This document shows positions 44,068 through 53,396 of a DNA stretch of 64,000 bases, in pieces. Below the pieces are notes generated by a model. It was not told where the DNA came from. It did not search any database and saw nothing but the letters and a program-made list of their open reading frames with translations. Every line of letters begins with the position of its first letter. Within the stretch, counting starts at the first letter, position 1. Origin of the DNA: Borreliella lanei (GTDB taxonomy: Bacteria > Spirochaetota > Spirochaetia > Borreliales > Borreliaceae); the NCBI RefSeq assembly GCF_014205895.1, contig NZ_JACHFC010000002.1, positions 62,001-126,000 of the forward strand, written 5' to 3'. Made by a program: the position numbers and the translations under genes.

Positions 44068-45111
44068 ATGCAAAATAAACTATTTTTAAAAAATATTGAA
44101 AAAAATATTAATAAAATCTTTTCAACAACTAATTTTCTAAATTTATTCAAAGATAAAGATTTAAAATTTACTTTTAAAATAAAAAAGGAAACCCTTGATT
44201 ATATTAAAGCACCAGCAATTGAAATTATTAATAGAGGCGGAAAACGAATAAGGCCAATGATAATGATTCTTTTAGCATATGCATTGGGTTTAAAAGAAAA
44301 AAACACCAAATTAATATATAAATTAAGCTTGCTACTTGAACTTACCCATTCTGGAAGCTTGATTATTGATGACATTGAAGACAATTCATCAAAAAGACGA
44401 GGTGCATCAGCAATACATTTAATATATGGAATAGATAACAGTATAAATGCTGGCAATTTAATTTATTTTTTGCCTGCAAAATTAATAGAAAGATCAAATC
44501 TAAAAGAAAATCAAAAATTACTAATTTATGAAAACTTCTTTACAACTCTTTCAAATCTCCACCTAGGACAAGGAATTGACATTAAATTTCACAATGAATC
44601 ATACATCCCAAGCATTAAAGAATATATTTCTTTAGTAGAATTAAAAACAGCTTCACTTTTTGGAATGGCTAGCTTTCTAGCTGCAATACTCACAAATAAC
44701 GAAGATAAGGCTAAAAAAATTTACAGTACATTTTTAAAGCTTGGTGTTTATTTTCAAATAATAGACGATATTAAAAATATTAAAAATAAAATCAATGGTA
44801 AAGAATTCGGAGATGATTTACTTGAAGGAAAAAAAAGCTTGCCAATAATTTATTTTTTACAAGAAAAAAAATTTGAACCAAAAATTATTTCAAAATTCAA
44901 TCAAATAAAAAATACTAAAACCACTAAATCAAGAAAAGAAATATTTAAACTAATAGAAATGATAAATTCATCAAAATCAATAAGAAACTCAACTATTATT
45001 GCCTTAAAATATTTAAACGAGTTTAAAAACGAACTCAATTTATACCCACTAACAAATAGATATAAAAATTTACTAATAGATACTATTGAACAAATAAAAG
45101 AAGGAATATGA
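44068..45111 (+). CDS. Trans-polyprenyl diphosphate synthase
   Basis: Isoprenyl diphosphate synthase of 347 residues. GGKRIRP (57-63) and the first Asp-rich motif DDIED (101-105) are intact. The second Asp-rich motif reads DDIKN, lacking the last Asp. Residues before the first motif are small (Gly-Ser-Leu-Ile-Ile), which would allow a longer product. Borrelia has a mevalonate pathway and no quinones, so farnesyl- or geranylgeranyl-PP for undecaprenyl phosphate is the likely purpose (inference). The ATG sits 7 nt after a TATAAT, without a ribosome site. The stop overlaps the next gene. Confidence 0.9.
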   Translation: MQNKLFLKNIEKNINKIFSTTNFLNLFKDKDLKFTFKIKKETLDYIKAPAIEIINRGGKRIRPMIMILLAYALGLKEKNTKLIYKLSLLLELTHSGSLIIDDIEDNSSKRRGASAIHLIYGIDNSINAGNLIYFLPAKLIERSNLKENQKLLIYENFFTTLSNLHLGQGIDIKFHNESYIPSIKEYISLVELKTASLFGMASFLAAILTNNEDKAKKIYSTFLKLGVYFQIIDDIKNIKNKINGKEFGDDLLEGKKSLPIIYFLQEKKFEPKIISKFNQIKNTKTTKSRKEIFKLIEMINSSKSIRNSTIIALKYLNEFKNELNLYPLTNRYKNLLIDTIEQIKEGI

Positions 45112-45794
45112 TGAGAAAAACAATAATAATAGCGCTTTTCTATGGCTTTATCACAAATACTTATCCTACAATAACATCAACATTAAAGCTTGATGAAAAA
45201 GAAAGCAAACATACAATAGAAAAACTTTACCAAAAATCAATGTTGCTAAAAAATTCAAAAAAATATAACAAAGCAATAGCAAGTCTAAAAAAAATAATTA
45301 ACATGGATCAAAATCAAGCTGATGCTCATCTTTTGCTCTCAGAATTAGAATATTTAAATAGAAACTGGAAGAAAGCAATTATTAAATCTCAGGATTACTT
45401 AAAAATAATAGACTTTAAAGATAAAAATAACTTTTTAGATATCTCTTGGGCATACTTTTTAATAGGAGAAGTTGAAAATTCAATGGACTATATAATTAAA
45501 TTTTTCCAAAGCGGTAAAGAATTGTTCAGAGAAAATATATTTATAGCAATTGATGCTCTTTTTAAAAAAAGTATTTATCATTTTATAAACAATGAAAATG
45601 CAGCATTTAATACAATATTATCCGCAACGTTTCAATTAGCACTCAATGACGACACCTTGTTTATAATTTTTTTAAATAATTTAGAAATAATAAAACAAAT
45701 ACCTTTCTATTATTTTAATAGAAAAAAATTAGAAGAATTATATCTGCAAATCAGCACCCTAAAAAAAATTCAAAACACAATGTGTAGAACTTAA
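45111..45794 (+). CDS. TPR protein of unknown function
   Basis: Protein of about 227 residues with an N-terminal signal-like hydrophobic stretch (about 3-20) and no lipobox Cys. At least two TPR-like units follow (KKYNKAIASLKKIINMDQNQADA and RNWKKAIIKSQDYLKI). Two ATGs are adjacent; the second (45111) is 5 nt from AAGGA and overlaps the upstream stop as TGATG, so it is preferred. It converges with the ABC permease gene, with 2 nt between the stops. Function unknown; probably periplasmic. Confidence 0.8.
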   Translation: MRKTIIIALFYGFITNTYPTITSTLKLDEKESKHTIEKLYQKSMLLKNSKKYNKAIASLKKIINMDQNQADAHLLLSELEYLNRNWKKAIIKSQDYLKIIDFKDKNNFLDISWAYFLIGEVENSMDYIIKFFQSGKELFRENIFIAIDALFKKSIYHFINNENAAFNTILSATFQLALNDDTLFIIFLNNLEIIKQIPFYYFNRKKLEELYLQISTLKKIQNTMCRT

Positions 45795-45796
45795 AA

Positions 45797-46603
45797 CTAA
45801 GATTTATCTTTTCGCCTAATCAACGAAACTAATATATTTATTATTATTGCTACATAAAATCGAAAAGAAAGAGAAAAATAAGAATTTATATACTCTTGAG
45901 TACGAAAAAATTGATATTCAAAAAAAACTATCAAAAAAGAAATTGGAAAAATTAATAAAGGATTTGAAAATGCAATATAAAGAATGCAAATAGCAAGCCA
46001 ACCATTATTTAATCCCAAATTATAAGAGTAAGCATTAAGACTTACCGCAATAAATGAGCCAGCAATGCTTGCTGCGAAAATTGATACAAAAATTGCAAAA
46101 GATTTAAAGAGATTGCTTATTTTCTCACCCAAAATGTCTTCATAATTTCCCGAAGAGATAAATTCAAAAACTGCTCTAATTCTTGAATAACTTATAATAT
46201 AAACAGTAATAAATAAAAAAATGAAAAAAATAGCAATAAAAACAAAAATCTCAAAATTTTCAGATAAATTTAAAGTAAAGCCAGGAATAAAATTAAAATT
46301 ACTCTTCATTAAATAATCAACAAAAAAATAACAAAAAATATTAATGCCTATTCCTGCTATAAAAATATCATAATTTTTCTTTACTACAAAAGATAAAAAA
46401 AATCCAAACAAAAAGCTAATAAAAAGAGTGAAAATAGTTGATGTAAAAATTCCATATCCCAAATAAATGAAAAAAGATGTTAAAAATATTGAAAGATACG
46501 AAATGCCCTCAATAGATATATTTAAAAATCCTATTTTCTCTGTATAAAGAACTCCAAGTGCTAAATACGAAAATACAATAGCCTGCTCAAAAATACTAAA
46601 CAT
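45797..46603 (-). CDS. ABC transporter permease (nucleoside/BMP type), subunit 2
   Basis: Inner-membrane permease of 268 residues with about eight hydrophobic segments. The pattern YLALGVLYTEKIGFLNISIEGI near the N terminus and NIFCYFFVDYLMK in the middle resembles YufQ/PnrE-type permeases of the branched-chain/ribose superfamily. It would form the channel with the adjacent permease. It follows that gene without a gap. It corresponds to BB0316. Confidence 0.88.
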   Translation of the reverse strand: MFSIFEQAIVFSYLALGVLYTEKIGFLNISIEGISYLSIFLTSFFIYLGYGIFTSTIFTLFISFLFGFFLSFVVKKNYDIFIAGIGINIFCYFFVDYLMKSNFNFIPGFTLNLSENFEIFVFIAIFFIFLFITVYIISYSRIRAVFEFISSGNYEDILGEKISNLFKSFAIFVSIFAASIAGSFIAVSLNAYSYNLGLNNGWLAICILYIAFSNPLLIFPISFLIVFFEYQFFRTQEYINSYFSLSFRFYVAIIINILVSLIRRKDKS

Positions 46604-47536
46604 CTACTTTTTCCTAACTTTAATCAAAAACAAGGAGATAAAAATTGCAATAGATTGACAAAGCCCAATAAATTCATACTTAAAGTCATAATTTATATTA
46701 AGAAAATTATTAAATTCGATTAATATTGCAAACAATAGACTAAAAAATAATACATAAACATAATTAAATCCTGAAATTACAGCAACAATTAAACTACTCC
46801 AACCAAGTCCTGAGGTTAGCCCTAAAACCAAATAGGGTTTAAAAAACATTACAAACATAGAACCCGCAAGACCATTTAAAAAAGCGCTGCCAAATACAGC
46901 AAAAAACTTATATTTAAATTCATTTATATTTAAAAAAATATCTATCTTTTTTTTATTGCTTAATATTTCAAGCTGAAGTCCATAAATAGTTTTTTTATGC
47001 ATAAAAACATAAAAAAGCCAAACTGATACACCAAACAAAACCAAGTAAATAAGTGATGAATCTAAAGTAAATAAACTATTGATCCTTTTTGTCTGATTAG
47101 AAAAACTACCTGTTTTTAACATATTTAAAATAAATCCATCTACCAATCTTTGATTTCCATAAGATATTAAAAGACCTGTTAAGGCTTTATTTAATCCGAA
47201 GAAAAAAGTAATAAAAAAGGGGATAAGCCCTAAAAGCCCTACAAAAAAAGAACTCAAAAATATCAAAAATATAAAATTAAAATAGGTTAATCCAAAAAAA
47301 CTTGAAAATATATAAACGAAAAATGCTCCAAAATAAACCTGACCTTCGTTTCCAAGATTTAATGAATTACTCTTTGCGCAAGTAGCAATACCCGTAGCCA
47401 TGATTAAAAATAAAATAAAGCGCCAAGATATCATCTTAATATAAGAAAATTGAAAAAAATCACCGAAAAAATAGCTAATACTTAATATCGAAAAAGAAAA
47501 AATTAAAGCCATAAAGCTATTTCTAAAAAAGGTCAT
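46604..47536 (-). CDS. ABC transporter permease (nucleoside/BMP type), subunit 1
   Basis: Inner-membrane permease of 310 residues with about eight to nine hydrophobic segments. The diagnostic stretch CAKSNSLNLGNEGQVYFGAFF matches the NLGxEGQ signature of YufP/PnrD permeases. It overlaps the ATPase gene by 4 nt (ATGA). It corresponds to BB0317. Confidence 0.9.
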   Translation of the reverse strand: MTFFRNSFMALIFSFSILSISYFFGDFFQFSYIKMISWRFILFLIMATGIATCAKSNSLNLGNEGQVYFGAFFVYIFSSFFGLTYFNFIFLIFLSSFFVGLLGLIPFFITFFFGLNKALTGLLISYGNQRLVDGFILNMLKTGSFSNQTKRINSLFTLDSSLIYLVLFGVSVWLFYVFMHKKTIYGLQLEILSNKKKIDIFLNINEFKYKFFAVFGSAFLNGLAGSMFVMFFKPYLVLGLTSGLGWSSLIVAVISGFNYVYVLFFSLLFAILIEFNNFLNINYDFKYEFIGLCQSIAIFISLFLIKVRKK

Positions 47537-48993
47537 AAAAATAGCAATTCCTTTAATTTTTCTTTACTAATCTTTTCTCTAGATACGTTTAACAAAACTT
47601 CTCCCATTTTCATTGCTAAAATGTTATCAGAAAGCAAAAACAATTCATCTAAATTGGAAGTGATCAAAAGAACTGGTTTTTCTTTTGAATAATTACGAAT
47701 AGCAACAGACATTTCATTATAAGCCCTGTGATCTAAATTACTCAAAGGAGAAAAACAAATTAAAAAACTTTTTGCAATATACATCTCTCTGTAAAGAGCA
47801 AATTTTTTCAAAGTTCCTCCAGAAAATGCCAAAGATTTTGAATAAAGAATTTTATATATTTTCTCTTCGCTATAAAATTCCATTTTTTTTTTAAAAAAAT
47901 CTTTAATTCTATTAATGTAAGATTTCCTAATAAAAATTTTATTTTCAAAATTCATAAATTTAGCCAAAAAATTATCTAATATGCTGCTATTATCAGGAAA
48001 TAAATTGCCAATACCTAAAGGTAAAAATCCCGCTTTACACTCAAAAATATTTATTCGCTCATATCTAATGCCATCAATTTTTATGCATCCAACAAAAATA
48101 AGCTCTCCTAAGAATAATTTTTCCCAAGTTTTAATTACAGCTTCTTCGCCAACTATTCCCAAAACACCCCTTTTATTTAAAGAAAAACTAACATCATATT
48201 TCCAAAAATCTTCGAAAAACAAATTAAATTTAATAGGATCTTTTTCAAATTTATTAAAATTAATATTTGCAAAAAATATTTTATCACTAGAGGATTCAAG
48301 CTTGCTCAAAATTGATTCTTTGTTTATTGTTCTAAAACACTTTCCATCTTTTAAAACAATAAACTCGTCGCTAAATTTTACAGCATCTATGATCTCACTG
48401 TGAGTAATAAAAAAAGACGCAATTCCTGATTTCTTAAGCAATACAAGCAATTTTATAAAAGCTTGTGCTTCTTTTTGAGAAAAATAAGCAGCACTCTCAT
48501 CAAAAATAATTATTTTTGCATTCTCTTTAAGGGAAGCAATAATAAGCAAAAAATAAATCTCTTTAATATTTAAATCTTTAATTTTCTTATCTAGATCAAA
48601 AGAAATATTATAAAATTGCATAAGCCATTTATAATATTTATAGGTTTTAGATTTATTCATCGGCATGAAAAATGCATAACCAAACCAATATATACTCAAA
48701 TATTCCCATACTCTTAAATTCATTTTCAAATTAGGAACTTGAGAAACAAGATAAATGCCGTTATTTTTAGCTTTATCTACATTCCAAGTTTTTTGCTTAA
48801 TACCATTTACCAATATTTCACCAGCATCAAATTTAATAAGTCCAGCAATAATCTTGGCTAGAGTGCTCTTTCCTTCTCCATTTTTACCAACTACTGTAAA
48901 AATTTTAACTTCCCCAATTTTTAAATTAATACTGTCCAAAATAGGCTTATCAATATCTGGAAAATACTTAACTATGTTTTTAAACTCTACCAT
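47533..48993 (-). CDS. Double-domain ABC ATPase with one degenerate site
   Basis: Tandem nucleotide-binding-domain protein of 486 residues, like RbsA/MglA/PnrC. NBD1 has Walker A GKNGEGKST (36-44) and Walker B IIIFDESAAYF, but its signature motif is not recognisable (LNIKE). NBD2 lacks a Walker A (GIVGEEAVIKTWEK), yet keeps a signature-like FSGGTLKKFALYRE. Thus only the composite site made of NBD1 Walker motifs and the NBD2 signature looks competent. It is overlapped at both ends by its operon partners. It corresponds to BB0318. Confidence 0.9.
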   Translation of the reverse strand: MVEFKNIVKYFPDIDKPILDSINLKIGEVKIFTVVGKNGEGKSTLAKIIAGLIKFDAGEILVNGIKQKTWNVDKAKNNGIYLVSQVPNLKMNLRVWEYLSIYWFGYAFFMPMNKSKTYKYYKWLMQFYNISFDLDKKIKDLNIKEIYFLLIIASLKENAKIIIFDESAAYFSQKEAQAFIKLLVLLKKSGIASFFITHSEIIDAVKFSDEFIVLKDGKCFRTINKESILSKLESSSDKIFFANINFNKFEKDPIKFNLFFEDFWKYDVSFSLNKRGVLGIVGEEAVIKTWEKLFLGELIFVGCIKIDGIRYERINIFECKAGFLPLGIGNLFPDNSSILDNFLAKFMNFENKIFIRKSYINRIKDFFKKKMEFYSEEKIYKILYSKSLAFSGGTLKKFALYREMYIAKSFLICFSPLSNLDHRAYNEMSVAIRNYSKEKPVLLITSNLDELFLLSDNILAMKMGEVLLNVSREKISKEKLKELLFL

Positions 48994-50045
48994 TAATTTT
49001 GTTCCAAATTAATTTTTATACCATTTGCACTAACCTCTTCTATTTTTTTTAAAAGATCTTCTTTTAACTTTTGACTGGTTCGCTCTAAGTAAAAAACATT
49101 TGAAATATTAAACAAAACTCCTTTATGTTTTATGCCAAAAATATCAGACTTCCCATAGTTAATCTCTGCCTTAAGAGCCTTATCTAAAACATATGAAACA
49201 TAATATTTTTGATTTGTAATTCCTGAACCAATAATATTTTCTTTATTATCCAAATAATCTTCGCTATCAAAAAGAACTGCAGAGATATTATTCTCTCTAA
49301 CAGAGGAAAGCACTCCTTCAACAGCAGGCCCCACAATAGGAAGTATCACTAAAGTCCCCGAGTCCTTAATCAAAGAGTCTGCTAACAATTTAGCTAAATT
49401 GCTATCATGCCAATTGCCCAAAACTCGATAATAAACTTCAGATTTCATGCCAGTATCAAGAATGCCTTTTTTGAAATAACGATAAATATAATCACTCATA
49501 ACAGGATAATTTTGACCTGCGATCAAAGCAGCATTCCCAAAGCCAGATTTACTAAATTCCTTTAAAAAAAGACCTACATAATACCCCAAAATATATGCCT
49601 CTTCTGCAACATTATAAGAAACTGAATAAACTTGCTTGTTGGTGTTTTTGACTAAAGAATCAAAAATGAGAAACTTAGTATGGGGATAATTACTTGAAAC
49701 ACTATCGACAATGTCTTGCATAGCATTATTTGTAGTTATTAAAAAATCATATTTTTTTGAGGTTAATAGTTTTTCAAGCATCTCTATCCACTCGCTTTGA
49801 TTAAATCCAGCTTCTAAAACTTTAATTTCAAGATTTTCATGCTTTTTTTTAAATTCAAACAAAGAATCATACATTTCTTTATAAGATGGAGACCCTGAAA
49901 TAATCCCAGGAATAAATAAAGCAATATTAGTTTTATTAGAAATATCAACCTTTCGCTTCTTGAAAAAAATTAAATAAACAAATAAATATAAATGAAATAT
50001 CGTAAATAAAATCCAAAACCCTTTAAAAAACACGTTTTTACTCAT
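48993..50045 (-). CDS. BMP/PnrA-family solute-binding protein, membrane-anchored and Cys-free
   Basis: Periplasmic binding protein of 350 residues in the BMP (PnrA/Med) family, likely binding a purine nucleoside. Typical blocks are NIALFIPGIISGSPSYKEMYDSL and EEAYILGYYVGLF. Unlike BmpA-D and most relatives it has no lipobox. The N terminus is an uncleaved-looking membrane helix (about 8-28) followed by KKRK, and the protein has no Cys at all. The ribosome site is AGGATG. It heads the operon and overlaps the ATPase gene as TAATG. It corresponds to BB0319. Confidence 0.88.
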   Translation of the reverse strand: MSKNVFFKGFWILFTIFHLYLFVYLIFFKKRKVDISNKTNIALFIPGIISGSPSYKEMYDSLFEFKKKHENLEIKVLEAGFNQSEWIEMLEKLLTSKKYDFLITTNNAMQDIVDSVSSNYPHTKFLIFDSLVKNTNKQVYSVSYNVAEEAYILGYYVGLFLKEFSKSGFGNAALIAGQNYPVMSDYIYRYFKKGILDTGMKSEVYYRVLGNWHDSNLAKLLADSLIKDSGTLVILPIVGPAVEGVLSSVRENNISAVLFDSEDYLDNKENIIGSGITNQKYYVSYVLDKALKAEINYGKSDIFGIKHKGVLFNISNVFYLERTSQKLKEDLLKKIEEVSANGIKINLEQN

Positions 50046-50453
50046 AAAAATAAAACATCCTTTTATTAATTATTATTAAATTCACTTTAATACCACAAAA
50101 GTCAAATAAAAAAAGATCAATAACAAGCCATAAAAAATAAAGCCGCCAAAATTAATTAAAAAATTAATTATCCGAACAGCTGAAGAACACATTTTTCCCC
50201 CTTATGACACATTTTGGCAAAAAATCTAAACCGAAATTTAATAAAATATTAAGCAAATTATGAATGTGAATTTTAAATTCCGTTGAATAATATAATAAAA
50301 TTTGAAAATTTCTTATTTTTTTAAAAATGCCTGATATTAATAGTTTTAAATAGCTGATAAAAACAAATATGTTGATTTTTTCTATTTGAATTTTCAAAGA
50401 ATATATCATGTCATCTAACAAATAACTTTAACATAAAGCTAAATATATAAAAA
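50046..50453. other. Gene-poor intergenic region
   Basis: About 408 bp. The only long frame (50164-50421, minus) opens with TTG, has no ribosome site and no recognisable product, so I do not call it. The region holds a possible promoter for the BMP operon and an A/T inverted repeat (AATTAATT arms near 50152-50171) that might end the FecR-like transcript. Confidence 0.5.
50075..50105 (-). promoter_or_regulatory. Putative promoter of the BMP-type ABC operon
   Basis: Minus strand: TTGACT (-35, 50100-50105) and TTTAAT (-10, 50075-50080) with a 19-bp spacer, longer than ideal. It is placed about 30 nt upstream of the binding-protein ATG, leaving room for the AGGATG ribosome site. Confidence 0.35.
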
Positions 50454-51545
50454 TCAAAACTCTCTAGGACGCAGTAAATACAATTCATTAGCATTTAAAT
50501 TACTAGTAATATCATCATTTGAGCGTCTTAAATACATCTTTAGAGAATGGATTGTTTTAAAAAACTTATTTTTTAAAAAATTTTTATTAGCTTTGTAATC
50601 TTTTAAAAATTTTAAAATGGGCCCGTTAACAGTTGTTGAATTATCGAAAAAAGCAGAAAAATGCTTCAAAACATCATCTACAAAATAAAACCTATTAGCC
50701 AAATCAACAAAATTATTAAAAAGCACTCCGATTCTACCCTTTAAATAATTAACATTTTTAATCATATCAACCCTGTTGCCAAACTTATAATTTTTATCTT
50801 CCAGGCTCCATTTTGAATATATAGAATTAAATTTAAAATCTTTCATTAAATAATTATACATAAAGTTAAATCTAAAACTGTCTTCAATATATTTTAAAAT
50901 AAAAAAATATAAAAACCTTTTATTTAAAGACATAAAATTATCTTTAGCCATCCTTATAAAATTTTGATTAACACCCTTTAAAGTGCCTTCATTAACTTTG
51001 TGTAAAAAAGAATTTCCATTAAAAAGCAAAAGACTGGTATTTGGAAAAATGAAATATTCGGCTTTATTAATGTGCCTGATGCTACCCTTGTAAACATTAA
51101 TAAAACAATTATTGAAATAATCGCTATTGACATAAAATTTTGAAGTATTCTCGGCTTTAAACAGATTATTATCTATTATAACAGAAAATGAAGATCCTTT
51201 AACAATGTTATGAATTATAGCATCAACACTTCCTCTAAATAAATATACTTTTGCGTCTTGCAAATCTTTAAGAGAAGAATAAAACACAAAACTATTTGTG
51301 TTGGAATAAAAAATTAAATCTGCAGAAATACCATTTATTTCATATAAATTTATTTTAAGCTTTGAATTTTCTCCAACCTCAATAAAATCATATTCAAAAA
51401 TTTCGTCATCTAAATCCAACTTAACAGGAAATGTATTCCTAACAACACTAACTTTACCTTCTATTTCTTTTACAACTGCCACTTGAGAAAATAAAGCTCT
51501 ACTTGAAAGCAACATTAAAAGGATAAAATGATATATTCTAAAAAT
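50454..51545 (-). CDS. FecR-domain-like exported protein, probable ATT start
   Basis: Protein with a FecR-like beta domain (about 20-130: VKEIEGKVSVVRN, then EVGENSKLKINL) and a helical Phe/Lys/Asn-rich C-terminal half. From the first ATG (51513-51515) it has 353 residues, no ribosome site, and a truncated signal. Extending ten codons upstream to an ATT at 51543-51545 adds FRIYHFILL and completes a signal peptide ending ALFSQ. That ATT has AGGAGA 5 nt upstream. No sigma/anti-sigma partner is nearby. It is divergent from the LysM lipoprotein gene. It corresponds to the BB0321/BB0322 position; function unknown. Confidence 0.8.
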   Translation of the reverse strand: MFRIYHFILLMLLSSRALFSQVAVVKEIEGKVSVVRNTFPVKLDLDDEIFEYDFIEVGENSKLKINLYEINGISADLIFYSNTNSFVFYSSLKDLQDAKVYLFRGSVDAIIHNIVKGSSFSVIIDNNLFKAENTSKFYVNSDYFNNCFINVYKGSIRHINKAEYFIFPNTSLLLFNGNSFLHKVNEGTLKGVNQNFIRMAKDNFMSLNKRFLYFFILKYIEDSFRFNFMYNYLMKDFKFNSIYSKWSLEDKNYKFGNRVDMIKNVNYLKGRIGVLFNNFVDLANRFYFVDDVLKHFSAFFDNSTTVNGPILKFLKDYKANKNFLKNKFFKTIHSLKMYLRRSNDDITSNLNANELYLLRPREF

Positions 51546-51581
51546 ATAGTTCTCCTGATCTTTGAAAAACTCATAAATTTA

Positions 51582-51587
51582 ATTATA
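51582..51587 (-). promoter_or_regulatory. -10 element for the FecR-like gene
   Basis: A perfect TATAAT on the minus strand lies 37 nt upstream of the ATT start, leaving room for AGGAGA. A 10-bp palindrome TTTACGTAAA (51594-51603) lies just upstream and could be an operator. No clear -35 was found. Confidence 0.45.
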
Positions 51588-51688
51588 CCTTGTTTTACGT
51601 AAATTTATTACACTTTGAACAACGATGAAAAAGAAGTATAATTTAATTTAAGAATTAAAAATATTAAGTTTTTATTGAATACTATAAC

Positions 51689-51697
51689 TGCTATACT
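51689..51697 (+). promoter_or_regulatory. Extended -10 promoter for the LysM lipoprotein gene
   Basis: TGCTATACT is an extended -10 element (TGn plus TATACT). A start near 51704 would place the hairpin at 51709-51748 at the very 5' end of the mRNA, with a leader of about 80 nt. Confidence 0.45.
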
Positions 51698-51708
51698 AAT
51701 AAAAATAG

Positions 51709-51748
51709 TTAAAGTAAGAACTTTAATATTTAAAGATTCTTACTTTAA
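51709..51748 (+). promoter_or_regulatory. Long hairpin in the 5' leader of the LysM lipoprotein mRNA
   Basis: Arms 51709-51720 and 51737-51748 are a perfect 12-bp inverted repeat. The segment between them (CTTTAA, TAT, TTAAAG) pairs with itself, extending the stem to 18 bp with one bulged A and a 3-nt loop. No T run follows, so it is not a terminator. It ends 36 nt before the ATG, just upstream of the ribosome site AAGGGTG. Confidence 0.6.
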
Positions 51749-51772
51749 AGATAATAGAAGCCAAGTTATTAG

Positions 51773-52921
<1,149 letters not shown>

Positions 52922-52935
52922 GCAAAAACAATCAT

Positions 52936-52968
52936 AAAGCAAGGCTTAAAAGCCTTGCTTTCTTATTT
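52936..52968 (+). terminator. Rho-independent terminator after BB0323
   Basis: A perfect 10-bp stem (AAAGCAAGGC with GCCTTGCTTT, loop of 6 nt) is followed by CTTATTTTA. It sits 15 nt after the stop codon. It separates this gene from the next lipoprotein gene, which would then need its own promoter or read-through. Confidence 0.8.
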
Positions 52969-53015
52969 TATATCTAATAAAATTAAATAATAAAAACATT
53001 CTAAAAGAGACAGAA

Positions 53016-53375
53016 ATGAAAAAGCTAATATTATTAAACTTAATATTTATTTCCTGCTATACAATTAACTTAGAAAAATTAACAAAAGAAACTCCTTATG
53101 GAGTTTATCTCAGAGAAGCTCAAAAAGCTGTCAATGTTAATGATTATAACTCTGCTTTAAAAGCATACGAAAAAATGATTCAAAATTTCGCTTATAATCC
53201 AAATATAGTTGCTACTGGTAAATATGAAATTGCATTTATATACTATACAACAAACAAAACAGAAAAAGCAAAAAAAATCTTTGAAGAGTTAATAGAAAAT
53301 AATATGGAAATGCCTAAATGGATTAAGCCCTTAGCTAAAAAAATATTAAATAAAATAGAAAATAATAAAAAATAA
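53016..53375 (+). CDS. Small BamD-like lipoprotein
   Basis: Lipoprotein of 119 residues with lipobox FISC (Cys14). Two TPR-like repeats follow (VNDYNSALKAYEKMIQNFAYNPN and TTNKTEKAKKIFEELIEN). By order it is BB0324, reported as a BamD orthologue that associates with BamA (BB0795). Classical BamD has five TPRs and about 245 residues; this protein has roughly half. It converges with the VWA gene (21-nt gap). Confidence 0.85.
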   Translation: MKKLILLNLIFISCYTINLEKLTKETPYGVYLREAQKAVNVNDYNSALKAYEKMIQNFAYNPNIVATGKYEIAFIYYTTNKTEKAKKIFEELIENNMEMPKWIKPLAKKILNKIENNKK

Positions 53376-53396
53376 TAATCTAAGAAATATAAATAT

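Noticed and set aside
47981-48403. 140-codon frame antisense to the ABC ATPase gene
   Set aside because: The opposite strand encodes conserved Walker and signature regions; this frame is their shadow without a ribosome site.
50164-50421. 85-codon minus-strand frame between the BMP and FecR-like genes
   Set aside because: TTG start, no ribosome site, no recognisable domain, and codon content like the AT-rich background. It may be an old annotated ORF but I cannot support it.
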